A stretch of DNA of 33,060 nucleotides from Betaproteobacteria bacterium (GCA_013298765.1 JAAFJA010000025.1:1-33060), one strand, 5' to 3'; shown: positions 17,063 to 26,072, counted from the first letter of the stretch. Notes: a model not told the origin generated them from the letters alone. Numbers and translations: made by a program.

Positions 17063-19792
17063 ATGGGGTCATTGAAGTTTGTCGCCACCGTGTTCACCGC
17101 GGCTGTGCTCGTGGCCGCGCAGCCCGCACTTGCGGCCACGCTCGTGTGGGACGGTGGCGCAGGCACGGCGAACTGGGCAGATGCCAATAACTGGTCGTCT
17201 AACACCGTGCCGGTGGCGGGCGATTCCGTGCAGTTCAATAGCGCCGTCACGACAAATGCGAACTTAGGCTCGGTTGCGATCGCGAGCATTATCTTCGCCG
17301 CGGGCTCGGCCGGTGCGATCATCAACGGCGCCCTCACCATCAACGCGGGCGCGGCCCAGTTCAACATCGACGATCAGGCGACCGGCCTTACCACCACCCA
17401 GATCAACGCCGCGATTGCCGCAGGCAACGGCACGATGTGGCTCAAATCCCGCACCAGTGGGCACGTGCTCGAATTTCGAGGCGCAATTAGCGCCGCTGCG
17501 GGCGGCGACGGTATCCGCATCTACGGCCCTGGCACGATCAGGTTTAACCGCGATACGAACAATACGTACACCGGTACCACGATCGTCGCGAGCGCTGACA
17601 CTGGCGGTGGCAACGGCCTTTTGCAGCTTGCGGGGAACGCGCAAGCGGTCGTCCCGGGCAATCTCGTCGTCGGCGTGGGCAGCGCGCCCAGTAGCGCTGC
17701 CGATCGGCCTCAGGTGCAGTGGCTCATCAGCCAAGTCCTTGCTGACACCAGCCGCGTCACCGTCGGCCCCGATGGCTTGCTCGCGCTGAATGCGAGCAGT
17801 GAAACCATCGGGCAACTCACCGGCACCGGCACAGTGACGAGTAACAGTACCTTGATCACCTTGACGGTTGGCGATACGGGTAATTTCACATGGGGCGGCG
17901 TGATGTCCGGCGCGGGTAACGTGAACAAAGTCGGCACCGGAACGATGACTTACACCGCCGCCAACACCTACACCGGCCTCACCACCGTAAGCAACGGCAC
18001 GTTGGTGCTAAACGCGGGCAACAACATCAGAGCTATTCAAGGCCCGCTCACCATTGGCGACGGTATCGACGCGGCGAACACGGCCATAGTGCAGATCGCA
18101 AATGACTATCAGATAAACCGTAACGCGAGCGGTGCACCGACCATCATCAATTCCGACGGCACATTCGAGATGGTTTCGTCTCGTGATGATTTAGGCGCGG
18201 TCACCCTAAACGGCGGCAACATCGTTTTGGGTGCGAGTAGCCTGACCGTATTCGGTGGCTTGACCATGAACGGCGGCACGGTCGCGGGCGCGGGTAGCGG
18301 CAATTTGAGGATGATGTCCAATGTGGTAGCGACTGCAACAGGAGCACTTGGCCCGGCGACGATCAATTCGCTCGTCGTTTTGTTATCGCCGACTACATCC
18401 TTCACGGTGAACGCCGGTAGCGCACAGCCCGAGCTAACTATCGGCGGCACTGTGCGAACGGACGCGGTCGCGCGCAACATCACCAAGACCGGCGCCGGCA
18501 CCCTGCGCCTCGCAGGCAGCGACTCCAACACCTACGGCGGCAGCACCACCATCGAGCAGGGCGTTTTGGAACTCGCCAAACCCGACAACGTGACCGCCAT
18601 CACCGGCCCCATCGTGATTGGTAACAACACCGACCCCGCGGGCTCGGCCACGCTCAGAAACCTCGCGAGTAACCAACTCTTTGGCAAACCCAGCGTTCAA
18701 ATTAACGCGTCGGGCGTGTATCAAGTATCAAATTCCTCGACGGCGGCGCGTACCGAAACCATTGGCGCGTTGAGTGGGAGCGGAAAGCTCTTTCTGCCGT
18801 TCCGCCCCGAGCTCACCATCGATTTCGCGAGCGGCCTCAGCACGTTTACTGGTGCCATTGACGACCCCGCCCCCAACGCCTCGGGTAACAAACGCATTAA
18901 CAAACGCGGCGGTGGGACACAAGTCTTCACCGCTGACGCGAATTACGACGGATTTTTGATTCCGTATGAAGGCGAATTACGGGTGAACGGGCAAATCCCC
19001 AATGCGCCTGTATCAATAGAAGGCGGTACCCTCTCTGGCACGGGTCGGGTCGCAAACATTGATGTCAGCAGCGGTACGATTCGCCCAGGCTCCGGAAGTG
19101 GCGGCACCCTCACTGCGAATTCGGTTCGCATGGGATTCGGCCCGCAGACGAAAGTGTTGATTGATATGGCGAGCGCTTCGTCGGGCGGGTTCGGCAAACT
19201 CAATGTACAGAGCGTGTTGGATCCGAACGCAGGCCTGGACCCCGCGCGGATCGAAGTCAATCCGATTGGCGGGTACGTGCCGCCGCTGGGCACGACGGTC
19301 GAGATCATCAACAAGAGCAGCGGCGGACCGGCGACGAGTCGTTTCCGCAACCGCTCGGTTGCCGCGGGTGCGCACAACATGGCCGTCTCGTATTCCGGCG
19401 GAGACGGAAACGACGTGACGCTGACCGCCGCCAAAACGCTCGATGTGGATGGCGACGGCGAGTATTCGGCAACAACCGACGGCTTACTGATTTCCCGATT
19501 CATTGGTGGCATCACCTCGGGCACGGCGCTCACCGCCAACGCCGTGGCTGCAAGCAACGGCGCGAAACGTACGACGCAAACCGACGTGGCCGCCTATCTT
19601 ACGCACCTGGGCAACGCGCTCAACGTGAGCCAAAACACTAGCATCGATAGCGTCGATGGGATTCTCATCTTGAGGTGGTTGCTAGGCTTTCGCGACACAG
19701 CACTCGTTACGGGCTTGGCGATTCCTCCAGGCTCCACTGCCGAGCAGTATGCCGACCAGATTCGTAACCTTTTGGAGCAGGTGACGCCGTAG
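17063..19792 (+). CDS. Secreted beta-strand-repeat (PATR) surface protein B, paralogue of A
   Basis: This is a 909-residue paralogue of the preceding protein with the same plan: signal peptide (FVATVFTAAVLVAAQPALA), beta-strand repeats including NTYTGLTTVSNGTLVLNAG and DSNTYGGSTTIEQG, and a C-terminal module with LDVDGDGEYSATTDGLLISR and GILILRWLLGF. Two internal blocks (about 17700-18080 and 18545-18680) are nearly identical in nucleotide sequence to gene A, while the N-terminal region, the part around 18700-19300 and the tail have diverged. No beta-barrel, sortase or PEP-CTERM anchor is visible. The arrangement indicates tandem duplication followed by divergence and possibly gene conversion. 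The molecular role is unknown. Confidence 0.85.
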   Translation: MGSLKFVATVFTAAVLVAAQPALAATLVWDGGAGTANWADANNWSSNTVPVAGDSVQFNSAVTTNANLGSVAIASIIFAAGSAGAIINGALTINAGAAQFNIDDQATGLTTTQINAAIAAGNGTMWLKSRTSGHVLEFRGAISAAAGGDGIRIYGPGTIRFNRDTNNTYTGTTIVASADTGGGNGLLQLAGNAQAVVPGNLVVGVGSAPSSAADRPQVQWLISQVLADTSRVTVGPDGLLALNASSETIGQLTGTGTVTSNSTLITLTVGDTGNFTWGGVMSGAGNVNKVGTGTMTYTAANTYTGLTTVSNGTLVLNAGNNIRAIQGPLTIGDGIDAANTAIVQIANDYQINRNASGAPTIINSDGTFEMVSSRDDLGAVTLNGGNIVLGASSLTVFGGLTMNGGTVAGAGSGNLRMMSNVVATATGALGPATINSLVVLLSPTTSFTVNAGSAQPELTIGGTVRTDAVARNITKTGAGTLRLAGSDSNTYGGSTTIEQGVLELAKPDNVTAITGPIVIGNNTDPAGSATLRNLASNQLFGKPSVQINASGVYQVSNSSTAARTETIGALSGSGKLFLPFRPELTIDFASGLSTFTGAIDDPAPNASGNKRINKRGGGTQVFTADANYDGFLIPYEGELRVNGQIPNAPVSIEGGTLSGTGRVANIDVSSGTIRPGSGSGGTLTANSVRMGFGPQTKVLIDMASASSGGFGKLNVQSVLDPNAGLDPARIEVNPIGGYVPPLGTTVEIINKSSGGPATSRFRNRSVAAGAHNMAVSYSGGDGNDVTLTAAKTLDVDGDGEYSATTDGLLISRFIGGITSGTALTANAVAASNGAKRTTQTDVAAYLTHLGNALNVSQNTSIDSVDGILILRWLLGFRDTALVTGLAIPPGSTAEQYADQIRNLLEQVTP

Positions 19793-19814
19793 CCCGGATG
19801 CTTGCATCCGGGTT
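19790..19814. repeat. CCCGGATGC palindrome (second repeat family)
   Basis: A perfect 9-bp stem, CCCGGATGC (19793-19801) with GCATCCGGG (19804-19812), has a two-base spacer and begins at the stop codon of surface protein B. A relative lies at 26046-26072. It could act as a transcript-stabilising or terminating hairpin, but no T-run follows. Confidence 0.75.
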
Positions 19815-19902
19815 CCGTAGAATCTCCCAGATAGCTATTGCGCTGCTCGCGCGATTAATTTCGGGCGATCGAACTGTTTTCTGCGTTTCCGACAATAAAA
19901 CA

Positions 19903-19942
19903 TAAATAACGATTCGCCCCATTAAATAGGGCGCATCGGCTT
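19903..19942 (-). terminator. Possible weak terminator for the small membrane protein gene
   Basis: CGCCC (about 19917-19921) and GGGCG (about 19929-19933) flank an AT-rich loop. On the minus strand the hairpin is followed by an AT-rich but not T-run sequence. It lies just downstream of the minus-strand gene. The stem is short, so this is tentative. Confidence 0.3.
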
Positions 19943-19946
19943 AGGG

Positions 19947-20156
19947 CTACCGGGCCGTGTCTTCCCGCTCCGCCTGCGCCGCTTCAAGCTTCGCCGCTTC
20001 CATTTGCCGCCGCCGCTTTTGAATGGTGAACCACATCCAAAGCCCGACCGGAATGACGCCCAAAAATACGAAGCGCACAACGCCCTTGAGCACGCTATCC
20101 GAAACGATCGAAATCATGACGACGACGTAGAGCCAACCGATCACCAGTACATGCAT
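19947..20156 (-). CDS. Small conserved-type membrane protein of unknown function
   Basis: This is a 69-residue protein with two hydrophobic segments (VLVIGWLYVVVMISIV and FVFLGVIPVGLWMWF) and a charged, alanine-rich C-terminal tail (RRRQMEAAKLEAAQAERED) likely to form a short cytoplasmic helix. The ATG at 20156 is chosen because GGAGA lies five bases upstream; the frame is open to 20300 but that extension has no support. The gene diverges from phaC with about 100 bases between starts. No family was recognised. Confidence 0.72.
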   Translation of the reverse strand: MHVLVIGWLYVVVMISIVSDSVLKGVVRFVFLGVIPVGLWMWFTIQKRRRQMEAAKLEAAQAEREDTAR

Positions 20157-20258
20157 GACGTCTCCTTTGTGTTGATCGAAATCATAGCGCTCAACTTCTC
20201 GCTCAAAGCTTGATCTGCCCCATTGCCAACTGGATTCGCCTCGCCTACATTCGGGCGT

Positions 20259-22016
20259 ATGGATTTCAGTGATTACATGAAGACGCATCAGGCGTGGCAA
20301 GAATTTCTTTCGAAGAACACAGGCGGCTTAGGCGCAGGGATGTCAGCAGCACCGCCGTTTCCGTTTCCCAACGCGCCGTTGGCGTTCCCCTCAGCGCCGT
20401 TCGCGTTTCCATCCGCTCCAGGCGCGCCATTCAACATGCCGCAGCTCGAAGCCGGTTGGTGGTGGCTGCCCTCGGTCAAGCCCGACGTGTGGCAAGCCGC
20501 TGCGGCGAAGTGGTATTCGCTTGAGACGAAGCTCGATGATCTGATCGCGAAAGATCGACGTTTCCGCAGCGATTCCTGGACGAAGCAACCATTCTTTCAA
20601 GGCATCCGCGATCAGTACGTAAGAACCGCGGCGTTCTGGCGCGACGTGCTTCAAGGCGCGGCGCTGGATGACAAAGAAAAGCAGCGCGCTCGATTTTTCT
20701 TGGAGCAATGGCTCGATGCCATTGCGCCAACGAACTTCTTTGCAACGAACCCTGAGGCGATCGAAAAGGCCATCGAAACCAAAGGCGAGAGCCTGAAACA
20801 CGGGATCGAAAATCTCGTTCAAGACATTGAGCGCGGCCATATCGCGATGACGGACGAATCGGCGTTCGCAGTCGGAAAAAATGTGGCCCTCTCAAAAGGC
20901 CAGGTGATTTTCCGGAACGATCTGATCGAGTTGATTCATTACGCGCCGACGCAGAAAACCGTGCACGAACGGCCGCTTTTGATCGTGCCGCCGTGCATCA
21001 ATAAGTTCTACATTCTTGATCTCAAACCCGAGAACTCATTCGTCGGGCATGCGGTTGCCGCAGGCTTCGATGTGTATCTCGTTTCTTGGCGTAACATTCC
21101 GGAAGCGCTCAAGACGCTCGTTTGGGAAGACTATCTCGAATCCGGCGTGTTAACTGCGATTGATGAAGTGCGCGAACATGCCAGCGTTGAAACGATCAAT
21201 ACGCTCGGCTTCTGCGTGGGCGGAACGATCCTCGCGTGCTCGCTCGCCGTGCTCGCCGCGCGTGGCGAATTGGAAGAGTTTGTCGAAAGCGCCACCTATC
21301 TGACCACCTTGCTCGATTTCAGCGAACCGGGCGACATCCAAGCGTACTTGGGCGAGAGCACTTACGCGATGCGCGTGCAGCAACTCGGTGAAGATGGGAC
21401 AAACGGTTTGATGAGCGGCGCGGAGCTTGCGCAGGCCTTCGCGAGCTTGCGCGCGAACGACTTGATCTGGAGCTTCGTCGTCAAAAACTATTTGAAAGGC
21501 GAAGATCCGCCCGCGTTCGATTTGCTCTATTGGAATAGCGATTCGACCAATTTGCCAGGGCCGATGTATCTCTATTACCTGCGCAATTTCTATCTCGACA
21601 ACAAACTCACGCAGCCTGACGCGCTCACCATGCTGGAAGAGCCGATTGATTTGTCGCTCGTGACGATTGATTCGTATGTGTATTCGTCTCGCGAAGATCA
21701 CATCGTGCCGTGGAAGAGCGCCTTCGCCTCGGCAGAGCTCTGGGGCGGCGATGTGGAATTCGTACTCGGCGCATCCGGGCACATCGCGGGCGTCGTCAAT
21801 CCGCCGAATCCGGTGAAGCGATCTTATTGGACGTCTGTTTGGCCGGCCGAGAATCCCGAAGCATGGGACGCAAAATCAAAAGAACACCCCGGCAGTTGGT
21901 GGCCGCATTGGTATGCGTGGCTCGCCAAGCGCTCGGGAAAAAAGAGCGCGCCGAGAAAACACAAAGTCTCGAAGCTCGGCGCAGCGCCGGGCCAATACGT
22001 GCTCGAAAAGATTTAA
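20259..22016 (+). CDS. phaC: Class I poly(3-hydroxyalkanoate) synthase
   Basis: This is a 585-residue granule-associated enzyme that polymerises 3-hydroxyacyl-CoA into PHA. The lipase-like box is GFCVGG with Cys319. The other triad residues are Asp480 (SREDHIVPW) and His508 (GASGHIAGVV). These positions coincide with the numbering of the Ralstonia eutropha class I enzyme, which supports both the assignment and the start MDFSDYMKTHQAWQ. The N-terminal region includes a Pro/Ala/Phe-rich linker near residues 30-60. The upstream in-frame start at 20223 is less likely. phaB follows after 94 bases. No phaA thiolase is in the window. Confidence 0.96.
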   Translation: MDFSDYMKTHQAWQEFLSKNTGGLGAGMSAAPPFPFPNAPLAFPSAPFAFPSAPGAPFNMPQLEAGWWWLPSVKPDVWQAAAAKWYSLETKLDDLIAKDRRFRSDSWTKQPFFQGIRDQYVRTAAFWRDVLQGAALDDKEKQRARFFLEQWLDAIAPTNFFATNPEAIEKAIETKGESLKHGIENLVQDIERGHIAMTDESAFAVGKNVALSKGQVIFRNDLIELIHYAPTQKTVHERPLLIVPPCINKFYILDLKPENSFVGHAVAAGFDVYLVSWRNIPEALKTLVWEDYLESGVLTAIDEVREHASVETINTLGFCVGGTILACSLAVLAARGELEEFVESATYLTTLLDFSEPGDIQAYLGESTYAMRVQQLGEDGTNGLMSGAELAQAFASLRANDLIWSFVVKNYLKGEDPPAFDLLYWNSDSTNLPGPMYLYYLRNFYLDNKLTQPDALTMLEEPIDLSLVTIDSYVYSSREDHIVPWKSAFASAELWGGDVEFVLGASGHIAGVVNPPNPVKRSYWTSVWPAENPEAWDAKSKEHPGSWWPHWYAWLAKRSGKKSAPRKHKVSKLGAAPGQYVLEKI

Positions 22017-22019
22017 GGA

Positions 22020-22093
22020 AACGCTAGAAAACTATTTCAGCGTTACCTAAGTTACCGAGTTCAGTTCACAGAAAAAGTTCAGTCGCAGAAAAC
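22020..22093 (+). promoter_or_regulatory. phaC-phaB intercistronic hairpin and tandem repeat
   Basis: Just after the phaC stop, AACGCT and AGCGTT (22020-22025 and 22039-22044) pair, with GAAA/TTTC extending the stem inside. No T-run follows, so it looks like an mRNA-processing or stabilising hairpin, not a terminator. It is followed by an imperfect tandem repeat of about 17 bases (22059-22076 and 22077-22093, each starting GTTCAGT and containing CAGAAAA). The role is not known. Confidence 0.5.
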
Positions 22094-22110
22094 AAAGGAA
22101 GGATAGAGAC

Positions 22111-22851
22111 ATGTCACGCGTAGCACTAATTACTGGAGGAATGGGCGGCCTTGGCGAGGCGATCTGTATCAAGATGGCAGCGCTTGGATACAAAGTCGTC
22201 ACGACTTACTCGCCTGGAAACAAGGGCTGGAAAGAATGGCTCGATGCCATGAACAAAATGGGATATGGCTTTCGTGCGTACGTCTGTGATGTCACAAGTT
22301 TTGAGTCCGCGCGTGAATGCGTTGAGCAAATTCAGAAAGAGGTAGGGCCGATTGACGTTTTGGTGAACAACGCGGGGATCACGCGCGACATGACGTTCAA
22401 GAAAATGGATAAGGTCAATTGGACGGCAGTGATGGCAACCAACCTTGATTCCGTGTTCAACATGACAAAGCAAGTGTGTGACGGTATGGTGGATCGCGGC
22501 TGGGGGCGCATCATCAACATTTCGTCGGTCAACGGCCAAAAGGGCGCATTCGGTCAAACCAACTATTCCGCTGCCAAAGCGGGGATGCACGGTTTTACCA
22601 AGGCGTTGGCGCTTGAGGTGGCTCGCAAAGGGGTAACGGTAAATACGATTTCGCCCGGCTACATCGGCACCAAGATGGTGATGGCGATCCCGAGCGACGT
22701 GCTCGAATCAAAAATCATTCCGCAAATTCCGATGGGTCGCCTCGGAAAACCGGAAGAGGTAGCGGGCTTGGTTTCCTATTTGGCAAGCGACGAGGCGGCC
22801 TTCCTGACCGGCGCCAACATCGCCATCAACGGCGGCCAGCACATGCACTAA
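22111..22851 (+). CDS. phaB: Acetoacetyl-CoA reductase (NADPH)
   Basis: This is a 246-residue short-chain dehydrogenase that reduces acetoacetyl-CoA to (R)-3-hydroxybutyryl-CoA for PHA synthesis. The cofactor motif TGGMGGLG is at residues 8-15, NNAG is at 86-89, and the catalytic set is Asn111, Ser139 (NISSVNG), Tyr152 and Lys156 (NYSAAKAG). The sequence closely follows known PhaB proteins, including ITRDMTFKKM, DRGWGRIINISS and the C-terminal NGGQHMH. A strong AAGGAAGG ribosome binding site precedes the ATG. It is probably co-transcribed with phaC. Confidence 0.95.
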   Translation: MSRVALITGGMGGLGEAICIKMAALGYKVVTTYSPGNKGWKEWLDAMNKMGYGFRAYVCDVTSFESARECVEQIQKEVGPIDVLVNNAGITRDMTFKKMDKVNWTAVMATNLDSVFNMTKQVCDGMVDRGWGRIINISSVNGQKGAFGQTNYSAAKAGMHGFTKALALEVARKGVTVNTISPGYIGTKMVMAIPSDVLESKIIPQIPMGRLGKPEEVAGLVSYLASDEAAFLTGANIAINGGQHMH

Positions 22852-22968
22852 GCGCCCAGTCCCGCGTGATCACACGAGCGCGCGGGGTTGTGTTCGTGCG
22901 CGTTGCGTTGCACAATCCGTATGTGTTCCGTTTTGTGCGGGTCTCATTCAACGTCAGAGGAGATTGTC

Positions 22969-23301
22969 ATGGCAGGGTGGTACGAACTGAGCAAGAGCAG
23001 CGACGGTCAATTCCGTTTCGTGCTCAAAGCGGGTAACAGCGAAACAATTCTCACCAGCGAACTCTATCAAGCGAAAGCGTCAGCCGAAAACGGGATTGCC
23101 TCAGTGCAGACCAATTGCGGCAACAATGATCGCTTCGAAAAGAAAACGGCGGCTAACGGTAAGTTCATGTTTAACCTGAAGGCGGCGAATCACCAAGTGA
23201 TCGGCACGAGCCAGATGTATGCGTCGGAAGATGGTCGCGACAATGGTATTGCCTCGGTCAAGACGAACGGTACGTCAAAGACAATCAAAGACATGACCTA
23301 A
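22969..23301 (+). CDS. DUF1508 (YegP-like) protein
   Basis: This is a 110-residue protein of two tandem DUF1508 repeats: GWYELSKSSDGQFRFVLKAG with ENGIASVQTN, and KFMFNLKAANHQVIGTSQMY with DNGIASVKTN. This two-repeat form is typical of YegP-like proteins, which are small, soluble and of unknown function. The ATG at 22969 has a good GAGGAGA ribosome binding site, so the open frame upstream to 22888 is not used. It lies 117 bases after phaB and is followed by a clear terminator. Confidence 0.9.
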   Translation: MAGWYELSKSSDGQFRFVLKAGNSETILTSELYQAKASAENGIASVQTNCGNNDRFEKKTAANGKFMFNLKAANHQVIGTSQMYASEDGRDNGIASVKTNGTSKTIKDMT

Positions 23302-23324
23302 GTTTCGGTCGCAGCCGCATCAAG

Positions 23325-23352
23325 AAAGCAGCTCATGAGCTGCTTTTTTGTT
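23325..23352 (+). terminator. Intrinsic terminator after the DUF1508 gene
   Basis: A perfect 22-base palindrome (23325-23346; core GCAGCTCATGAGCTGC) runs directly into a T-run to 23349 and a further T-rich stretch. It lies 24 bases after the stop codon. It separates the PHA/DUF1508 group from the aromatic catabolic cluster. Confidence 0.92.
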
Positions 23353-23362
23353 TGTCATTTAG

Positions 23363-23391
23363 TTGACATTTAAACTATTGCGACATAAAGT
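23363..23391 (+). promoter_or_regulatory. Sigma-70-type promoter for the aromatic catabolic cluster
   Basis: A consensus TTGACA box (23363-23368) is followed after exactly 17 bases by TAAAGT (23386-23391), four of six matches to TATAAT. The predicted transcription start, near 23398, lies upstream of the ATG at 23432. This rules against the in-frame TTG at 23363 as a start codon, since that codon is part of the -35 box. A short inverted repeat, TAGTT with AACTA (23360-23377), overlaps the -35 region, but it is too weak to call an operator. Confidence 0.7.
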
Positions 23392-23431
23392 GATGCGGGT
23401 GGTAGTTTCCACGAAGAATCACAAAGCAGTT

Positions 23432-25819
23432 ATGTTGATCTCCAGCGCTCCCAGCTCCATCGCGACGTCCTCACTTGCTCGGCGAATCCTTTGCATCGGC
23501 GGCGGCCCAGCAGGGCTTTATTTCGCGATTCTGATGAAACTGCGCGACCCGAGTCGCACGGTGACCGTGGTGGAACGTAACCGTCCGTATGACACCTTTG
23601 GCTGGGGCGTCGTGCTCTCGGATCAGACACTACAAAACCTCGCTCGTGCGGATACGGTTACCGCGAAAGAGATCGGTGATGCGTTTAATCACTGGGACGA
23701 TATCGATGTGTTCTTCAAGGATGCGCAGGTTCGCTCTGGGGGGCACGGCTTCTGCGGCATTGGTAGAAAGCATCTGCTGAACATTCTTCAAGCGCGTTGC
23801 GAAGCGCTGGGTGTGAACCTCGTTTTCGAAACGGACGTGAGCGACGATCAAGCGCTTGCGGCGGAGTACAACGCCGATCTCGTGATTGCGAGCGATGGTT
23901 TGAACAGCCGAATCCGCACTCGCTACGCCGACACTTTCCAGCCCGATATCGATCTGCGCAAATGCCGCTTCGTCTGGCTTGGCACCAAGAAAACGTTTGA
24001 CGCGTTCACCTTTGCCTTCGAGAAAACCGAGCACGGCTGGTTTCAGGCGCATGCCTACAAATTCAACGAAGACACCTCCACCTTCATCGTTGAAACCCCC
24101 GAAGAGGTGTGGAAAGCGCACGGCCTTGATGCGATGACGCAGGACGAGGGCGTTGCCTTCTGCGAAAAGCTCTTCGCGAAGTATCTCGACGGTCATCGCT
24201 TGATGTCGAATGCGTCGCATCTTCGCGGCTCTGCGATCTGGATTCGCTTCCCGCGCGTCGTCTGTAAAACCTGGATTCATTGGCAATCGCTCGCCAACGG
24301 TAAACGCGTACCAATTGTTCTCATGGGCGATGCGGCGCACACGGCGCACTTCTCCATTGGCTCGGGCACCAAACTCGCGCTGGAAGACGCGATTGATTTG
24401 GCCAACGAATTCGATCGCGATGAATCGATGGAAGACGTGCTCGCGCACTACGAAGCGCGCCGCTCTGTCGAGGTGTTGAAAATTCAAAACGCGGCGCGCA
24501 ATTCCACCGAGTGGTTCGAAAACGTGGATCGTTACACGGGGATGGAGGCTGAACAGTTCGCCTATTCGCTGCTCACGCGCTCACAACGAATCAGCCATGA
24601 AAACTTGCGGCTTCGCGACAAACGCTGGCTCGAAGGCTATGAGCAATGGTTCGCGAAAGCCGCGGGCAAGCCGGTGCATCCGATGTTGACGCCGCTCTCC
24701 GTTCGCGGCCTCACGCTTAAGAACCGCATCGTTGTTTCACCGATGGCTACCTACTCAGCGAAAGACGGTGTCGTGAACGACTTTCATCTGGTGCACCTCG
24801 GCGCTCGCGCGCTGGGCGGTGCTGCGATGGTGTTTGTTGAGATGACGAGTCCGACGCTAGACGGGCGAATTTCTCCCGGTTGCCCGGTGCTCGCGACCGA
24901 CGAACAAGAGGCGGCGCTCGCGAAAATCGTTTCGTTCATTCATAACAGCTCAACTGCGAAAGCGGCCATTCAGCTAGGGCATAGCGGCGCAAAAGGCTCA
25001 ACCCAAGTAGGATGGAAAACCACAGACGAGCCCCTGTTAAACGGGAACTGGCTGCTTATAGCTGCTAGCGAAATCGCCTACGGCCCGCAGAACCAAATTC
25101 CGAGGGCGATGACCCGCGCCGACATGGATGCGATGACCGCCACCTTCGTTGAATCGACCAAACGCGCGCTGCGTGCAGGCTTCGATTGGATTGAGTTGCA
25201 CTGCGCGCACGGCTACTTGCTTTCCGGCTTCATTTGCCCGCTCACCAATGCGCGAACTGATGAATACGGCGGCTCGCTTGAGAACCGCTGTCGCTATCCG
25301 CTCGAAGTGTTTCGCGCGATGCGCGCGGTCTGGCCGAGCGACAAACCGATGAGCGTTCGCATCTCGGCGCATGATTGGGTTCCCGGCGGCAACACGCCAG
25401 ACGATGCGATTGTGATCGCGCGGCTTTTCAAAGAAGCGGGCGCAGACATGATCGACGTGTCCTCTGGCCAAACTACGCGCGCCGCAAAGCCGGTGTACGG
25501 GCGCATGTATCAAACGCCGTTCGCCGATCGGATTCGTAACGAGGTCGGCATCAAAACGATTGCCGTCGGTGCCATCTCTGAGGCCGATCACGCCAACAGC
25601 ATCATCGCCGCGGGTCGCGCTGATTTGTGCGCCGTTGCGCGTCCGCACCTGGCAGACCCGGCGTGGACCTTGCACGAAGCCGCGAAATTGCAGAGTCGCG
25701 ATGTCGAATGGCCTAAGCAATATTTGAGCGGCCGCGATCAGCTCTATCGCGAGATTGCGAAGCAGCAGGCTATGGCGGCAGTGGCGGCGAAAACGAATGA
25801 CGAGGAAGAACGTGGTTAA
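23432..25819 (+). CDS. 2-aminobenzoyl-CoA monooxygenase/reductase (salicylyl-CoA 5-hydroxylase/OYE fusion)
   Basis: This is a 795-residue flavoprotein fusion. Residues 18-390 form a class A flavin monooxygenase: the FAD motif [11 protein letters not shown] starts at residue 22, and the second motif GDAAHTAH is at 299-306. From about 415 to 785 lies an Old Yellow Enzyme/dienoyl-CoA reductase-like barrel, with [19 protein letters not shown], the active-site HCAHGYL (His590, His593) and [13 protein letters not shown]. This two-domain layout is that of the Azoarcus evansii enzyme that hydroxylates 2-aminobenzoyl-CoA at C5 and then reduces the ring; single-domain relatives are salicylyl-CoA 5-hydroxylases. 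Neighbouring CoA ligase, crotonase and acyl-CoA dehydrogenase genes support that pathway. The start was chosen from the promoter position and the usual short distance to the FAD motif. Confidence 0.88.
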   Translation: MLISSAPSSIATSSLARRILCIGGGPAGLYFAILMKLRDPSRTVTVVERNRPYDTFGWGVVLSDQTLQNLARADTVTAKEIGDAFNHWDDIDVFFKDAQVRSGGHGFCGIGRKHLLNILQARCEALGVNLVFETDVSDDQALAAEYNADLVIASDGLNSRIRTRYADTFQPDIDLRKCRFVWLGTKKTFDAFTFAFEKTEHGWFQAHAYKFNEDTSTFIVETPEEVWKAHGLDAMTQDEGVAFCEKLFAKYLDGHRLMSNASHLRGSAIWIRFPRVVCKTWIHWQSLANGKRVPIVLMGDAAHTAHFSIGSGTKLALEDAIDLANEFDRDESMEDVLAHYEARRSVEVLKIQNAARNSTEWFENVDRYTGMEAEQFAYSLLTRSQRISHENLRLRDKRWLEGYEQWFAKAAGKPVHPMLTPLSVRGLTLKNRIVVSPMATYSAKDGVVNDFHLVHLGARALGGAAMVFVEMTSPTLDGRISPGCPVLATDEQEAALAKIVSFIHNSSTAKAAIQLGHSGAKGSTQVGWKTTDEPLLNGNWLLIAASEIAYGPQNQIPRAMTRADMDAMTATFVESTKRALRAGFDWIELHCAHGYLLSGFICPLTNARTDEYGGSLENRCRYPLEVFRAMRAVWPSDKPMSVRISAHDWVPGGNTPDDAIVIARLFKEAGADMIDVSSGQTTRAAKPVYGRMYQTPFADRIRNEVGIKTIAVGAISEADHANSIIAAGRADLCAVARPHLADPAWTLHEAAKLQSRDVEWPKQYLSGRDQLYREIAKQQAMAAVAAKTNDEEERG

Positions 25820-25869
25820 TCCGTTTGTAGGCGCATCTACGCGCAGGCGGGGATCAACCGCGCTGAGGG

Positions 25870-26039
25870 TTGAAGGCGACGACCTGGCGTCGCTCGGGTG
25901 CCACGGCGGAAGCGCGGCCAAGTCCGCGCCTACAAAATCGGGAGCTGCCAAATCCGCGCCTACAGAACCCAGGGTTGTAGGCGACGACTTGGCGTCGCTC
26001 GGGTGCCACGGTCGAAGCGCGGCCAAGTCCGCGCCTACA
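25870..26039. repeat. Two palindromic repeat pairs with a partial unit
   Basis: This is the same family as at 13719-13957. A plus unit (about 25870-25894, GCGACGACCTGGCGTCGC core) and an inverted unit (25909-25934) are followed by a partial inverted unit (about 25950-25964), then another plus/inverted pair (25975-25999 and 26015-26039). The spacers within the two pairs are almost the same (CGGGTGCCACGG), so one pair was probably copied from the other. Most of the 288-base gap before the MarR gene consists of these units. Confidence 0.85.
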
Positions 26040-26045
26040 GAACTC

Positions 26046-26072
26046 GTAGCGCGGATGCTCGTCATCCGGGTT
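26046..26072. repeat. CGGATG palindrome (second repeat family)
   Basis: CGGATG (26052-26057) pairs with CATCCG (26063-26068), in the same GTAGC...CCGGGTT context as the palindrome at 19790-19814. It lies about 35 bases upstream of the marR start. Confidence 0.65.

Noticed and set aside
14044-19792. Classical autotransporters
   Set aside because: The passenger-like repeats are present but there is no C-terminal beta-barrel or final aromatic residue; both proteins end in a calcium-loop module.
23360-23377. TAGTT...AACTA as the MarR operator
   Set aside because: Arms of five bases occur often by chance, and no longer palindrome extends from them.
23363-23431. Longer N-terminus for the monooxygenase starting at TTG
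   Set aside because: The TTG is part of a near-consensus -35 box, the extension is unlike flavoprotein N-termini, and the predicted transcript begins downstream of it.
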